DNA of 16,204 bases from Botryococcus braunii. Its lineage: Eukaryota > Chlorophyta > Trebouxiophyceae. The DNA is taken from the NCBI GenBank assembly GCA_002005505.1, contig MVGU01000871.1, forward strand, positions 287,501 through 303,704, read 5' to 3'. The translations under genes and the position numbers were made by a program. Positions 7,394 to 15,029 of this stretch are shown piece after piece (position 1 is the first letter of the stretch; each line of letters starts with the position of its first letter). The notes under the pieces were generated by a model. The model searched no databases. It was not told the origin of the DNA and saw only the letters and a list, made by a program, of their open reading frames with translations.

Positions 7394-7918
7394 ATGGCGC
7401 GAACTCGACAAACCGGACGTATGAGCACGGGCGGAAATAGACCTCCTCCACCCGCACCTCCTCCTCCAACATATAACGAGCGAAGAAAGGCAGGAGGAGA
7501 GACAGGCCCACGAACGATAGATGAGCGTGCATTCCTAGTGAAGGACTTCGTCCACGAAGCACACGGACGAGGAGCACTCACCCCACCTCAGTGGTTCCGA
7601 GAGCGTTTCCCGATATACCCAGCTTATAAATTCACGGTTTGGGAAATCTCTTTCATCAACGGAGAGCCAGGATATCTGACACGAGCAATTTTTGAGAGGT
7701 GCTTACAGCAAACAGGAGGTCCATCGCACGAAGCTTATTGGACAGAGAAAGCGGCCTACGCAGCGATTGAGCTAGCTTTGAGCAGCCTGGGAGACGACTT
7801 CATTGATCATCTAATTCTCTACGGCAGAGGACAGTTTGAAGTGGACGAGTGGGAAACAGAGGACGACAGTGAGGACGAGGACGGAGACTCCAGACTGTCA
7901 GAAAGGAGTGAAGACTGA
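7394..7918 (+). CDS. ORF0: histone H3-tail-like accessory protein of element 1 (174 aa)
   Basis: An extra protein encoded between the primer site and gag, absent from standard copia maps. Residues 1-14, MARTRQTGRMSTGG, align without gaps to the H3 N-terminus ARTKQTARKSTGG after the initiator Met. The differences are R at the K4 position, G at A7 and M at K9. Residues 17-25 are proline-rich and run into PPTYNE, a PPxY motif. A mixed alpha/beta-looking middle follows (ERAFLVKDF, PPQWFRERFP, about residues 44-138). The end is a strongly acidic tail (DEWETEDDSEDEDGDS). The start at 7394 is supported by element 2, whose ORF0 also begins with an H3-like tail. It ends 13 nt before the gag ATG in another frame. 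I infer a chromatin-directed role. No known family was recognised for the middle domain. Confidence 0.75.
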   Translation: MARTRQTGRMSTGGNRPPPPAPPPPTYNERRKAGGETGPRTIDERAFLVKDFVHEAHGRGALTPPQWFRERFPIYPAYKFTVWEISFINGEPGYLTRAIFERCLQQTGGPSHEAYWTEKAAYAAIELALSSLGDDFIDHLILYGRGQFEVDEWETEDDSEDEDGDSRLSERSED

Positions 7919-7931
7919 CAAGCTTTGCAGC

Positions 7932-10820
7932 ATGGCTAAGAAAGGCGCCCGCACCGGTGAAGAATCACAGTCAGCAGAGGAAGAGTCTACCTCGTCTCCC
8001 ACGCGAAGTCCGTCCACGCCAAGCACATCAAGGGGTGAGGGAGATGTACTTCCCAAGGTCATAGCCACCCAAGTCAAGGTGCACATTAAGCTGGATCGTC
8101 ATGGCACAAATTTTGTGGTATGGGACAATGCCTTTACTGCAGCAAATAGTGCTAAGGGTTCCTTTCCTGCCATTCAGTCTGCCATGCCTGGGACTATCCA
8201 CAATGCTGCTGCAATGCTTCTGCTGTACGAGTCAGTTCCAGAGGAATGGTTGGGGGAATTGTCAAGTAAACCGTCAGCATATGATGCATATCTGTTCATT
8301 TGCAAGAAATTTGTGGGTGGCCACAACACTCAAGCCAATGCAGACTGGCTGAAGGAAATGTCTAGAGGGATGAGACGTGGAGAAACGATTTCCCAGTACG
8401 TGTCCCGAATGATAAATCTCAAGAGCTGCTTGAAACGCAATGGACATGACCTCTTGGATGGTCATGTGGCCACTCAGATAGTGCAGGGACTACCAGCTGC
8501 AGCCAATCCTCCCGGGCTACTACCCACTGCAGTAGCTTATCCCCTTGATCAGCTGGCAGCTCTCATTTCCACCACAGCCGAGGCCTCTGGCTACAACGAT
8601 GATGGAGAACAGCCTGCCATGGTGATGAAAGCAATGCCTGCTCAACTGGAGGCAGCCCCAGTCCCCTCCACCAGCGGGGCAATTCCCTCCAGACAGCCAG
8701 CAGACACAGAATCAAGGGGAGAAGTGAGAGGCACGTGCAACTACTGCCACAAGAAAGGCCATTTTTGGAGAGACTGCCGCAAACGCCAAAGGGATGCAGA
8801 GACACAACGCAATGTGGTGGCAGCTGTACAACAACTGGCAGCCATGTGGCCCCAGGGGCAGTTTCCTGGAGCAGCACAGCCACCTCCCAGCGTACAGCAT
8901 GCATTCCCTGGCACTGGAGCGTTCCCACTGCTGCACCCTCCTCCAGGCTCACCTTCTCCTCCCTCTGAAGGTATGCCATACGTGGTATCATATAATGTGC
9001 TGGATGGCAGTAAACACCAACAGTCCAAACAGTCTTGGCTTGTGGACAGTGGAGCGTCTGGACATCTCGTGAACAATCTGTCCCTGCTGCATGCCCCTAC
9101 AGTCCATGACCACCCTATTCCACTGCTGCTCGCTACATCTGATGCCACTGGGGGTATTGTTGCTACTGGGTCAGTGTGTCTCATGTCCTCTCAGCATGTT
9201 CCAGTGTGGCTGCATCATGTCCAGTGTGTTCCCTCAGCTACCACCAATATTTTATCAGTATCTGCTGCTTTGCGTGATGGAATCCGGTTCAGTACAGATA
9301 GACTTGGAGCATTCACTGCTGCCTCAGGACCGAGTGGTTGGCAGATGCCTGTGAAATCAGAGAATGGCCTGTATTATATCCACAACTGTCTCCCAGTAGC
9401 ACCTGTGACGGTTCCTTATTCAGTAACAGCTGCTCTGAAGAAGAAATGCTCCAAAGCTCAAAGCCATGACTGTGCCAAACGGTTCCTGTGGCACAGCAGA
9501 TTGGGACACCCAGGAGATCCGTGGATGAAACGCCTGAGCAGTGAGCAACTGGTTACGGGCCTAGACACAGTATTGTCCCCTTGTGAAAAGTGTCCTAAGT
9601 ATTGTGAAGCTTGCATTGAGGGGAAGCATGCACGTCCCCCGTTTGGTGAAAGTTCTAGACCTGCTGAGAAACCCCTTGACAGAATCCACATTGACACTGT
9701 GGGCCCCATAGCACCAGCAGCCATTACTGGGGAACGCTTTTGGGTAACTGTAACTGATGAGGCATCTGGGTGGAAGGCAGTGCTGCCAGTGAAGTCAAAA
9801 GATGTAATTGGAGCTGTTGTCAGAGACCTAATTTTGTACTGGCAAACTGAGAAGGAAACTACAGTGAAGTGCATCCGCAGTGACAGAGGCACAGAGTTAC
9901 TAAATGCCAAGTTCAAGGAATTTTGTGCATCCCAGGGCACTAAGCTGGAGACATCTGCCCCATATACCCCTCAGCAGAACGGAGTTGCGGAGAGAGCCAA
10001 CAGGACCCTCAAGGAACGCACCAGAACCCTCCTCAATTTTGCTGCAGCTAGCCCTGTTATGTGGAAGGAAGCCCTGGAGACAGCATGCACCCTCCTGAAT
10101 ATGGGACCCAGCACAGGCAGGCCCCTATCTCCCTGCGAAATGTTCATGGGATATAAACCAGACGTATCCTTGCTGCGCACATGGGGATGCCTAGTTTTTG
10201 TGCACGTTCCTGATCAGCAGAGAGGGGCATTTGCACCAAAGGCTGTGGCTGGGATGTTCACTGGGTACTCTCCAGTGTCAAAGGCATACCGGGTCTATAT
10301 GGGAGGGGGGATCTGGAGGGAGAGCAGAGATGTCCAATTTGTAGAACACATTCGAGGAGCTACTCGGGTGGGAATGGCAGTTCTCCCTGACCAGCCTCAG
10401 CAGTTCTCATACCCTGAAGACTTACTAGGGCAAATGCACAGCAGCAACCCAGTGGTGTCATTACCACAGTGCAGCACGCAGAATCAGACTGTCAGCAGCC
10501 CATGCTCCAGCAGTAGACCTGACAGCTCCTTCCCAGTACCCTCTGACCAGGCTGCAACTGAGCCTGCTAGTCAGGGGAAGCCTTCCCAAGAGGAGGGCAT
10601 TCTCAATGTGACTCCCGAATCAAGCACGGGAGAACAGCAGCCGGACTTGGATCAGTACGGGGCTCTGGACGTAATTCAACGACTGGCGCGAGGAAGAGCG
10701 TTTCTAAAAAAAAAGTGGAAAGATGTGAGTACAGTCGGTGTAAGGAGCAGCGTCCAAAATGTAAGCAGACGGCGGGCAACACCAACGGATTTTAGAGAGA
10801 GTACAGCAATCACTGCGTAA
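7932..10820 (+). CDS. Gag-protease-integrase polyprotein of element 1 (962 aa)
   Basis: Start chosen at 7932 because its spacing and the following acidic/Ser-rich leader match the gag start of element 2. An upstream in-frame ATG (7836) lies inside ORF0. Gag has a copia-type (UBN2-like) capsid region and a zinc knuckle C-x2-C-x4-H-x4-C at residues 269-282, for nucleic-acid binding. The aspartic protease has LVDSGASGH with catalytic Asp372. The integrase has an HHCC zinc domain (His521, His526, Cys551, Cys554) and a D,D35E triad at Asp588, Asp651 and Glu687, for cDNA insertion. A Ser/Gln-rich linker follows. The frame stops at 10820, before RT, which continues in the +1 frame. A single Gag-Pol is expected in copia, so the stop is either a lesion, a recoding site or an unspliced intron. 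Confidence 0.93.
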   Translation: MAKKGARTGEESQSAEEESTSSPTRSPSTPSTSRGEGDVLPKVIATQVKVHIKLDRHGTNFVVWDNAFTAANSAKGSFPAIQSAMPGTIHNAAAMLLLYESVPEEWLGELSSKPSAYDAYLFICKKFVGGHNTQANADWLKEMSRGMRRGETISQYVSRMINLKSCLKRNGHDLLDGHVATQIVQGLPAAANPPGLLPTAVAYPLDQLAALISTTAEASGYNDDGEQPAMVMKAMPAQLEAAPVPSTSGAIPSRQPADTESRGEVRGTCNYCHKKGHFWRDCRKRQRDAETQRNVVAAVQQLAAMWPQGQFPGAAQPPPSVQHAFPGTGAFPLLHPPPGSPSPPSEGMPYVVSYNVLDGSKHQQSKQSWLVDSGASGHLVNNLSLLHAPTVHDHPIPLLLATSDATGGIVATGSVCLMSSQHVPVWLHHVQCVPSATTNILSVSAALRDGIRFSTDRLGAFTAASGPSGWQMPVKSENGLYYIHNCLPVAPVTVPYSVTAALKKKCSKAQSHDCAKRFLWHSRLGHPGDPWMKRLSSEQLVTGLDTVLSPCEKCPKYCEACIEGKHARPPFGESSRPAEKPLDRIHIDTVGPIAPAAITGERFWVTVTDEASGWKAVLPVKSKDVIGAVVRDLILYWQTEKETTVKCIRSDRGTELLNAKFKEFCASQGTKLETSAPYTPQQNGVAERANRTLKERTRTLLNFAAASPVMWKEALETACTLLNMGPSTGRPLSPCEMFMGYKPDVSLLRTWGCLVFVHVPDQQRGAFAPKAVAGMFTGYSPVSKAYRVYMGGGIWRESRDVQFVEHIRGATRVGMAVLPDQPQQFSYPEDLLGQMHSSNPVVSLPQCSTQNQTVSSPCSSSRPDSSFPVPSDQAATEPASQGKPSQEEGILNVTPESSTGEQQPDLDQYGALDVIQRLARGRAFLKKKWKDVSTVGVRSSVQNVSRRRATPTDFRESTAITA

Positions 10821-12410
10821 CACTCATCCGGCTACTACCATTCCGCCTCCGGACGGACTGTCGCGAGCTCAACGCTACGAGCAACGAACTGCGGCTCGAG
10901 ATATCCTGCTGGCACAGGATAAGGGAGAGAGCTGTGAGCGAGAGGGGATGACTGAAGGTGACACACAGTCACAGGGACCAGGGGAAGCGCAGGAATTGGG
11001 GCAGGACACCGAGAGACCTGTTTCACTTGTAAGAGATGAGAGGGGGGCAGTCTCTGATCAGACTGCAGATGGTCCAAGTGAGATGAGCTGTACGGGTGGG
11101 ACCTGTTCAGTGCCTGAGAGACATGTTAGAGATGAGAATTTAATCAGTGATGCCCAAGGACAATGTGGTGCCAGCCACGCAAGTGTGGGCCATGCATGGG
11201 AGTGTGCTGCTGGGCCTGCGCCCCAGCGCTCATGTCTAAGAGGGAGCAGACGGAGAGAGAGAGAGACATGGGCACAGCCTCAAGACAGACCAAGAGCTCG
11301 TGCAATGCAGAGTGGTTCAAATGCCTGTGAGAGTCCTGACGGGTCTGCAGACCGTCAGCCATGTGAGAGTGTGTCTGAGGAGGTGAATCGGAAGCCCAGA
11401 CAGTGTGAGAATTCTCCCAATTACAAGAGCTTTCCGAGAGGTACCTGTGCTTGGGAGGATGATGTGAGGGTGACTGGCAGCAAGCTTGAGAGGGCTAGTT
11501 GTGAGTCTAAGAGAGAGAAAGATCAGAGGGGGGGATCTGGATCTTTGCCCACAGTCCCCACGTGCAGTGCGGCGACATTCAGCGAAAGAGTAGTGGGTGA
11601 CAGTGAGAGTAAGAGTAAGCAAGATCAGGGGAAGCACACTGGTGTGCGATTTGGGAAGATTAGTGTGCCTTCCACTTTAAAGGAAGCCCAGCAGTCCCCA
11701 CAGTGGGAATATTGGAAGGCTGCTATGCAGGAGGAGCAAAACTCTTTAGATGCTCATGAGGTGATGGAGTTCGTTCCAAGACCTCGTGGTCACAAAGTAA
11801 TCCCAGTTCACTGGATTTTCTCAGTGAAAATGGATGCTCACGGTAATGTGCTTAGGTTCAAGGCTAGGCTGGTGGCTCAAGGGTGTAGGCAAATTCGAGG
11901 AGTAGATGTAATGGAGGTATTTGCTCCCACCAGCAGTTATGGGTCTAGAAGAGCTTTGCTGTCAGTGGCTGCACAGGAGGGTCTTGAAATTCACCAGGTG
12001 GATGTCAAGACTGCATTTTTAAATGGTGAATTAGAGGAGGAGGTCTATGTCACACAACCTCCTGGGTTTGAGAATGGGGATGGGAACACTGTGTGTCGCT
12101 TGAAGAAGGCACTGTATGGTCTGAAGCAAGCTCCAAGGGCATGGCATAAGACCCTGAATGAGAAGCTACTTACCATGGGGTATGAGGTGTGCAAGAGTGA
12201 TGCTGGGGTCTATGTGAAATGTTCTGTGGATGGAGGGAAATCCTTTGTGCTGATTTATGTTGATGATCTGCTGATAGTTTCCAAGGGCTTGAGTGAGATT
12301 GAAAGAGTGAAAGGGTTGCTGAAGCAGGAGTTCACCATTCATGATCTAGGAGAGGTGAAAGATTTCTTGGGCTGCCAAGTGATGAGAGATAGAGAGAAAG
12401 GGTTGATTTC
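10762..12410 (+). pseudogene. Reverse transcriptase part of element 1 pol, truncated by insertion
   Basis: This frame is open from 10762, with its first ATG at 10948. A long Ser/Glu-rich linker leads to the copia RT domain: WIFSVKMDAHG, FKARLVAQGCRQ, HQVDVKTAFLNGELEEEVYV, KKALYGLKQAPRAWH, and the polymerase motif YVDD at 12256-12267. It is followed by EVKDFLGCQVMRDREKGLIS. The catalytic aspartates (DVKTAF and YVDD) are present. At 12410 the family match ends abruptly and the element 2 LTR begins. The remaining in-frame codons to 12489 are LTR sequence. RNase H is missing from the window. The frame is +1 relative to the Gag-integrase ORF. Confidence 0.9.
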
Positions 12411-12614
12411 TGTTGTGTTAATTAATTTTATGCCTTTCCCTCAGAGGAGAAATAATGGCAAGTCTCCGGATGAGGACAATACCAATTAGGAAGGAGAGGC
12501 AAAACTCTGAGTTCTGCCAGGCAATACATGCATTTGAACGAAGACTATCATAACGCAAGTTACAGACACGTTTGTAGAAAGGAGGCATATGGGGCAAGCA
12601 CGGAGAGGGAAGGC

Positions 12615-12756
12615 ACTTGATTGGAACTATAGCAGCACTCCGGGTGTCTATCAATCAGTTGCCAACCAGTCCTTGACTTGTATATGTCCGTGCCTACTTA
12701 ACAACGCACAAGTAGGAGGACATCGTCTAACACCCTCCGTGCCGCCACCATGCAGG
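12615..12756 (+). repeat. Intra-LTR duplicated block, copy 1 (element 2)
   Basis: 142 bp from ACTTGATTGGAACTATAGCA to GCCACCATGCAGG, identical to 12936-13077. It is homologous to the element 1 block (ACTTGATTGG, GCACT(C/T)CGGGTG, CAAGTAGGAGG/CAAGAGTACCG region, CTAA(C/T)) but diverged. It ends CAG|GTGACT, a possible splice donor. Confidence 0.95.
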
Positions 12757-12935
12757 TGACTTAACCCTTATTGTATTCCTGGATTTAGCACTCAGATGAA
12801 CATTGTTAGAACAAGCTAGACATATGGAGTTGAGTTTAGCTCATCGGACAAAGTAACGAGCATGACCTGAGTGAGAGCAGGTTAGGCGTGTTTGAACTGC
12901 GTCACCTTATTAGGAGAGATGAGAGATATTGTAAG

Positions 12936-13077
12936 ACTTGATTGGAACTATAGCAGCACTCCGGGTGTCTATCAATCAGTTGCCAACCAGTCCTTGACTT
13001 GTATATGTCCGTGCCTACTTAACAACGCACAAGTAGGAGGACATCGTCTAACACCCTCCGTGCCGCCACCATGCAGG
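12936..13077 (+). repeat. Intra-LTR duplicated block, copy 2 (element 2)
   Basis: Exact second copy, offset by 321 bp. Its end has TCTAACACCC, a pyrimidine-rich stretch and CATGCAG|GA, which resembles a branch point and 3' splice site. It also contains GCCGCCACCATGC, a textbook start context for a 19-codon upstream ORF. Confidence 0.95.
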
Positions 13078-13101
13078 ATACGCCAAGCCCAGAATATTTC
13101 A

Positions 13102-13115
13102 GGTTATGGGCCCAC
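13102..13115 (+). promoter_or_regulatory. Primer-binding site of element 2
   Basis: GGTTATGGGCCCAC, identical to the element 1 site, directly after the LTR's terminal CA. Same half-tRNAiMet reading. The identity extends to CGG on the 3' side in both elements. Confidence 0.85.
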
Positions 13116-13169
13116 GGGCTCGGATGCTGAGAGTGGGTGGCGCCTAAATCGGAGCTCACTAGACTGTGA

Positions 13170-13367
13170 ATGGCGAAGAAGCGAACAAAGCAAACAGCCA
13201 GGAAGACTACCAACCTCAACGTCCCAGCGCGCTTGAGATCAGGACCTCCGTCATACAACGAACTAATCAGAGAAGGAGGACAACGTGGAGACCGCAATCC
13301 TGGCGAGAGAGCCTTTATCGTCAAAGACTACATTTTTCACCTTCACGTTGGCTGTCCGCTAGAGTAA
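13170..13367 (+). CDS. ORF0 of element 2: shortened histone H3-tail-like protein (65 aa)
   Basis: Begins MAKKRTKQTARKTT. Residues 5-12, RTKQTARK, are identical to H3 residues 2-9, including K4 and K9. After a linker it carries PPSYNE (PPxY motif), GGQRGDRNPGERAFIVKD, all aligning to element 1's ORF0. It then diverges and stops at 13365-13367. Against the 174-aa element 1 version it lacks the middle and acidic C-terminal parts, and the distance from ORF0 ATG to gag ATG is 249 nt versus 538 nt, so about 290 bp have been lost. The retained part is the histone-like tail plus PPxY block. This could be a decayed gene or a functional minimal version. Confidence 0.65.
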   Translation: MAKKRTKQTARKTTNLNVPARLRSGPPSYNELIREGGQRGDRNPGERAFIVKDYIFHLHVGCPLE

Positions 13368-13418
13368 GATCTTGCTGCTACGTTGCGAGTACTGGAGTTA
13401 TAAGACAACTGGGGAATT

Positions 13419-15029
13419 ATGACTTCCAAGAAGAAAGGATCATCAGCTAGTGGAGCATCAACGTCAAGCAGTGAACCAGCCTCATCCACGCCCATCAGAG
13501 AACCATGTACTCCCAGCACCTCAAGAGGCAGCGGAGATGAGCTGCCCAAGATTATCCCAACAAATGTCAAGGTACACATAAAACTGAAGGAACGGGGGAC
13601 AAATATTATTGTTTGGAAGAATGCATTTTTGGCAGCAAATGAGTCAAAAGGGTCTCTGCCTGCCATCCTGGAGGCTATGCCTGGTACAGCACATGATGCA
13701 GCCGCAATGTTGCTGATTTATGAGTCAGTTCCAGAGGAATGGCTGGGACCTCTGTCTAATCTGCCTTCTGCCTATGATGCATATGAGTTCATCTGCAGAA
13801 AGTTTATTGGTGGATATAATATCCAGGCCAATGCAGACTGGCTCCAAGAAATGAACCAGGGAATGAAACATGACGAGACGATATCGCAGTATGTCAACAG
13901 AATGATCAACCTGAAGGCATGCCTTGACAGGAACAACCATGCTCTACTGGATGCACACGTTGCAACCCAGATTGTGCAGGGCTTGCCTGATGCAGCTAAA
14001 GAGCCAGGAATGATCACAACTGCTGCAGCACAACCCCTGGAGAAGCTGGCTGGACTTCTGCGCAACACAGCAGCGGCAGTGGGTTTTGATGAATATGCTC
14101 CTCGCCAACCAAGGGTTTTGGCTCTTGGACAAGGCTCCAGTGGAACCAATACCCCACCAGCTGCCAGTGCAGCCCATCAGCAGGCCCAACCAACTGTCTC
14201 TGAGGCCAAGTCCGAGACAAAGGGCATCTGCAACTACTGCAATAAGAACGGGCATTACTGGAGGGACTGTCGAAAGAGGAAGCGGGACGAGGAGACCCAA
14301 CGGAACGTAGTGGCAGCGGTCCAACAACTGCAGGGAATGTGGCTACAGGGACCTCCACCTATGGGTGGCCCACACCCTCCTGCAGCCCAGCTGGCGCACC
14401 CTGGACTGGATGCCTTTCCTGCATGGTTTCAACCCCCAGCTCCCCCACCTCCACCACCTAGAGGTATGCCATACATAATTTCCCTCAACATCCTGAAGAC
14501 TCCTGTCAGAAATTCGTCTCTGCAATCCTGGCTGGTGGACAGTGGAGCATCTGTACATCTGGTGAATGATGTGACCTTGCTACATAATCCAACTGTGCAT
14601 GCCAAACCCATCCCATTACATCTGGCCACTTCAGATGCCACTGGAGGAATTGTAGCATCTGGCTCTGTCTGCATCCTCAGTCGAGTGGGAGTTCCCTTGT
14701 GGATACATCATGTTCAGTGTGTTCCTTCTGCAACCTCAAACATACTGTCAGTATCTGCAGCATTGCGGGATGGGGCAGTCTTTCGCACAGATGATGTTGG
14801 AGCATTCACTGAAGTCTGTGGTCCAAACAGCTGGAGGTCTCGGATCAGTGCAGAGAAAGGGCTATTTTACATTCATCAAGTTGTAGCTCTGAGTCCCAGT
14901 GTTAACCACAGAATCATCTCGGCTGCTGTGAAGTCCAAAACCCCACCCAAAACTCACACAACTGTGCCAGACGATACCTCTGGCATAGCAGAATGGGACA
15001 TCCAGGTGAAACATGGATGCAGCGCCTAA
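13419..15029 (+). CDS. Gag-protease of element 2 (536-aa frame, frameshifted in integrase)
   Basis: Start ATG at 13419 with a Ser-rich leader, then the same copia-type capsid region as element 1 (VPEEWLG, PSAYDAYEFICRKF, ETISQYVNRMINLKACL, HVATQIVQGLP). The zinc knuckle starts at Cys271 (CNYCNKNGHYWRDC), a proline-rich linker follows, and the protease has LVDSGASVH with Asp374. Homology to element 1 holds to about 14950. The last roughly 25 residues are out of frame because of a single-base indel near 14950-14965, so the annotated end at 15029 is not the natural one. The indel sits beside CCCAAAA, so it may be a sequencing artefact. Confidence 0.88.
   Translation: MTSKKKGSSASGASTSSSEPASSTPIREPCTPSTSRGSGDELPKIIPTNVKVHIKLKERGTNIIVWKNAFLAANESKGSLPAILEAMPGTAHDAAAMLLIYESVPEEWLGPLSNLPSAYDAYEFICRKFIGGYNIQANADWLQEMNQGMKHDETISQYVNRMINLKACLDRNNHALLDAHVATQIVQGLPDAAKEPGMITTAAAQPLEKLAGLLRNTAAAVGFDEYAPRQPRVLALGQGSSGTNTPPAASAAHQQAQPTVSEAKSETKGICNYCNKNGHYWRDCRKRKRDEETQRNVVAAVQQLQGMWLQGPPPMGGPHPPAAQLAHPGLDAFPAWFQPPAPPPPPPRGMPYIISLNILKTPVRNSSLQSWLVDSGASVHLVNDVTLLHNPTVHAKPIPLHLATSDATGGIVASGSVCILSRVGVPLWIHHVQCVPSATSNILSVSAALRDGAVFRTDDVGAFTEVCGPNSWRSRISAEKGLFYIHQVVALSPSVNHRIISAAVKSKTPPKTHTTVPDDTSGIAEWDIQVKHGCSA

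Larger units (their letters stand above)
6623..12410 (+). mobile_element. Ty1/copia LTR retrotransposon, element 1 (5' part, interrupted)
   Basis: The order is LTR, half-tRNA primer-binding site, ORF0, Gag-protease-integrase, then RT. Integrase before RT is the diagnostic copia order. The element stops inside the RT/RNase H region at 12410, where a second copia element is inserted in the same orientation. The remaining RNase H and 3' LTR should lie beyond the window. The coding parts are largely intact except for a frame change near 10820 and the insertion. Confidence 0.92.
12411..13101 (+). repeat. 5' LTR of element 2
   Basis: It starts TGTTGTGTTAATT exactly where the RT homology of element 1 ends, and finishes AATATTTCA before the primer site at 13102. 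The length is 691 bp. It shares GCCTTTCCCTCAGA (12432) and the internal duplicated-block design with the element 1 LTR. Confidence 0.83.

Noticed and set aside
7394..7441. A captured host histone H3 gene
   Set aside because: Similarity stops after about 14 residues and there is no histone fold; a short mimic fits better.
7836..7931. Gag starting at the earlier ATG 7836
   Set aside because: The extra 32 residues are the other frame of the ORF0 acidic tail and have no match in element 2 gag.
10704..10716. A9 run as a slippery frameshift site for RT expression
   Set aside because: The RT frame has stop codons at 10741 and 10759 just downstream, so shifting at the A run would not reach RT.
13166..13450. 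94-aa frame overlapping the element 2 ORF0
   Set aside because: It overlaps ORF0 in another frame and has no counterpart in element 1, whereas the ORF0 frame does.
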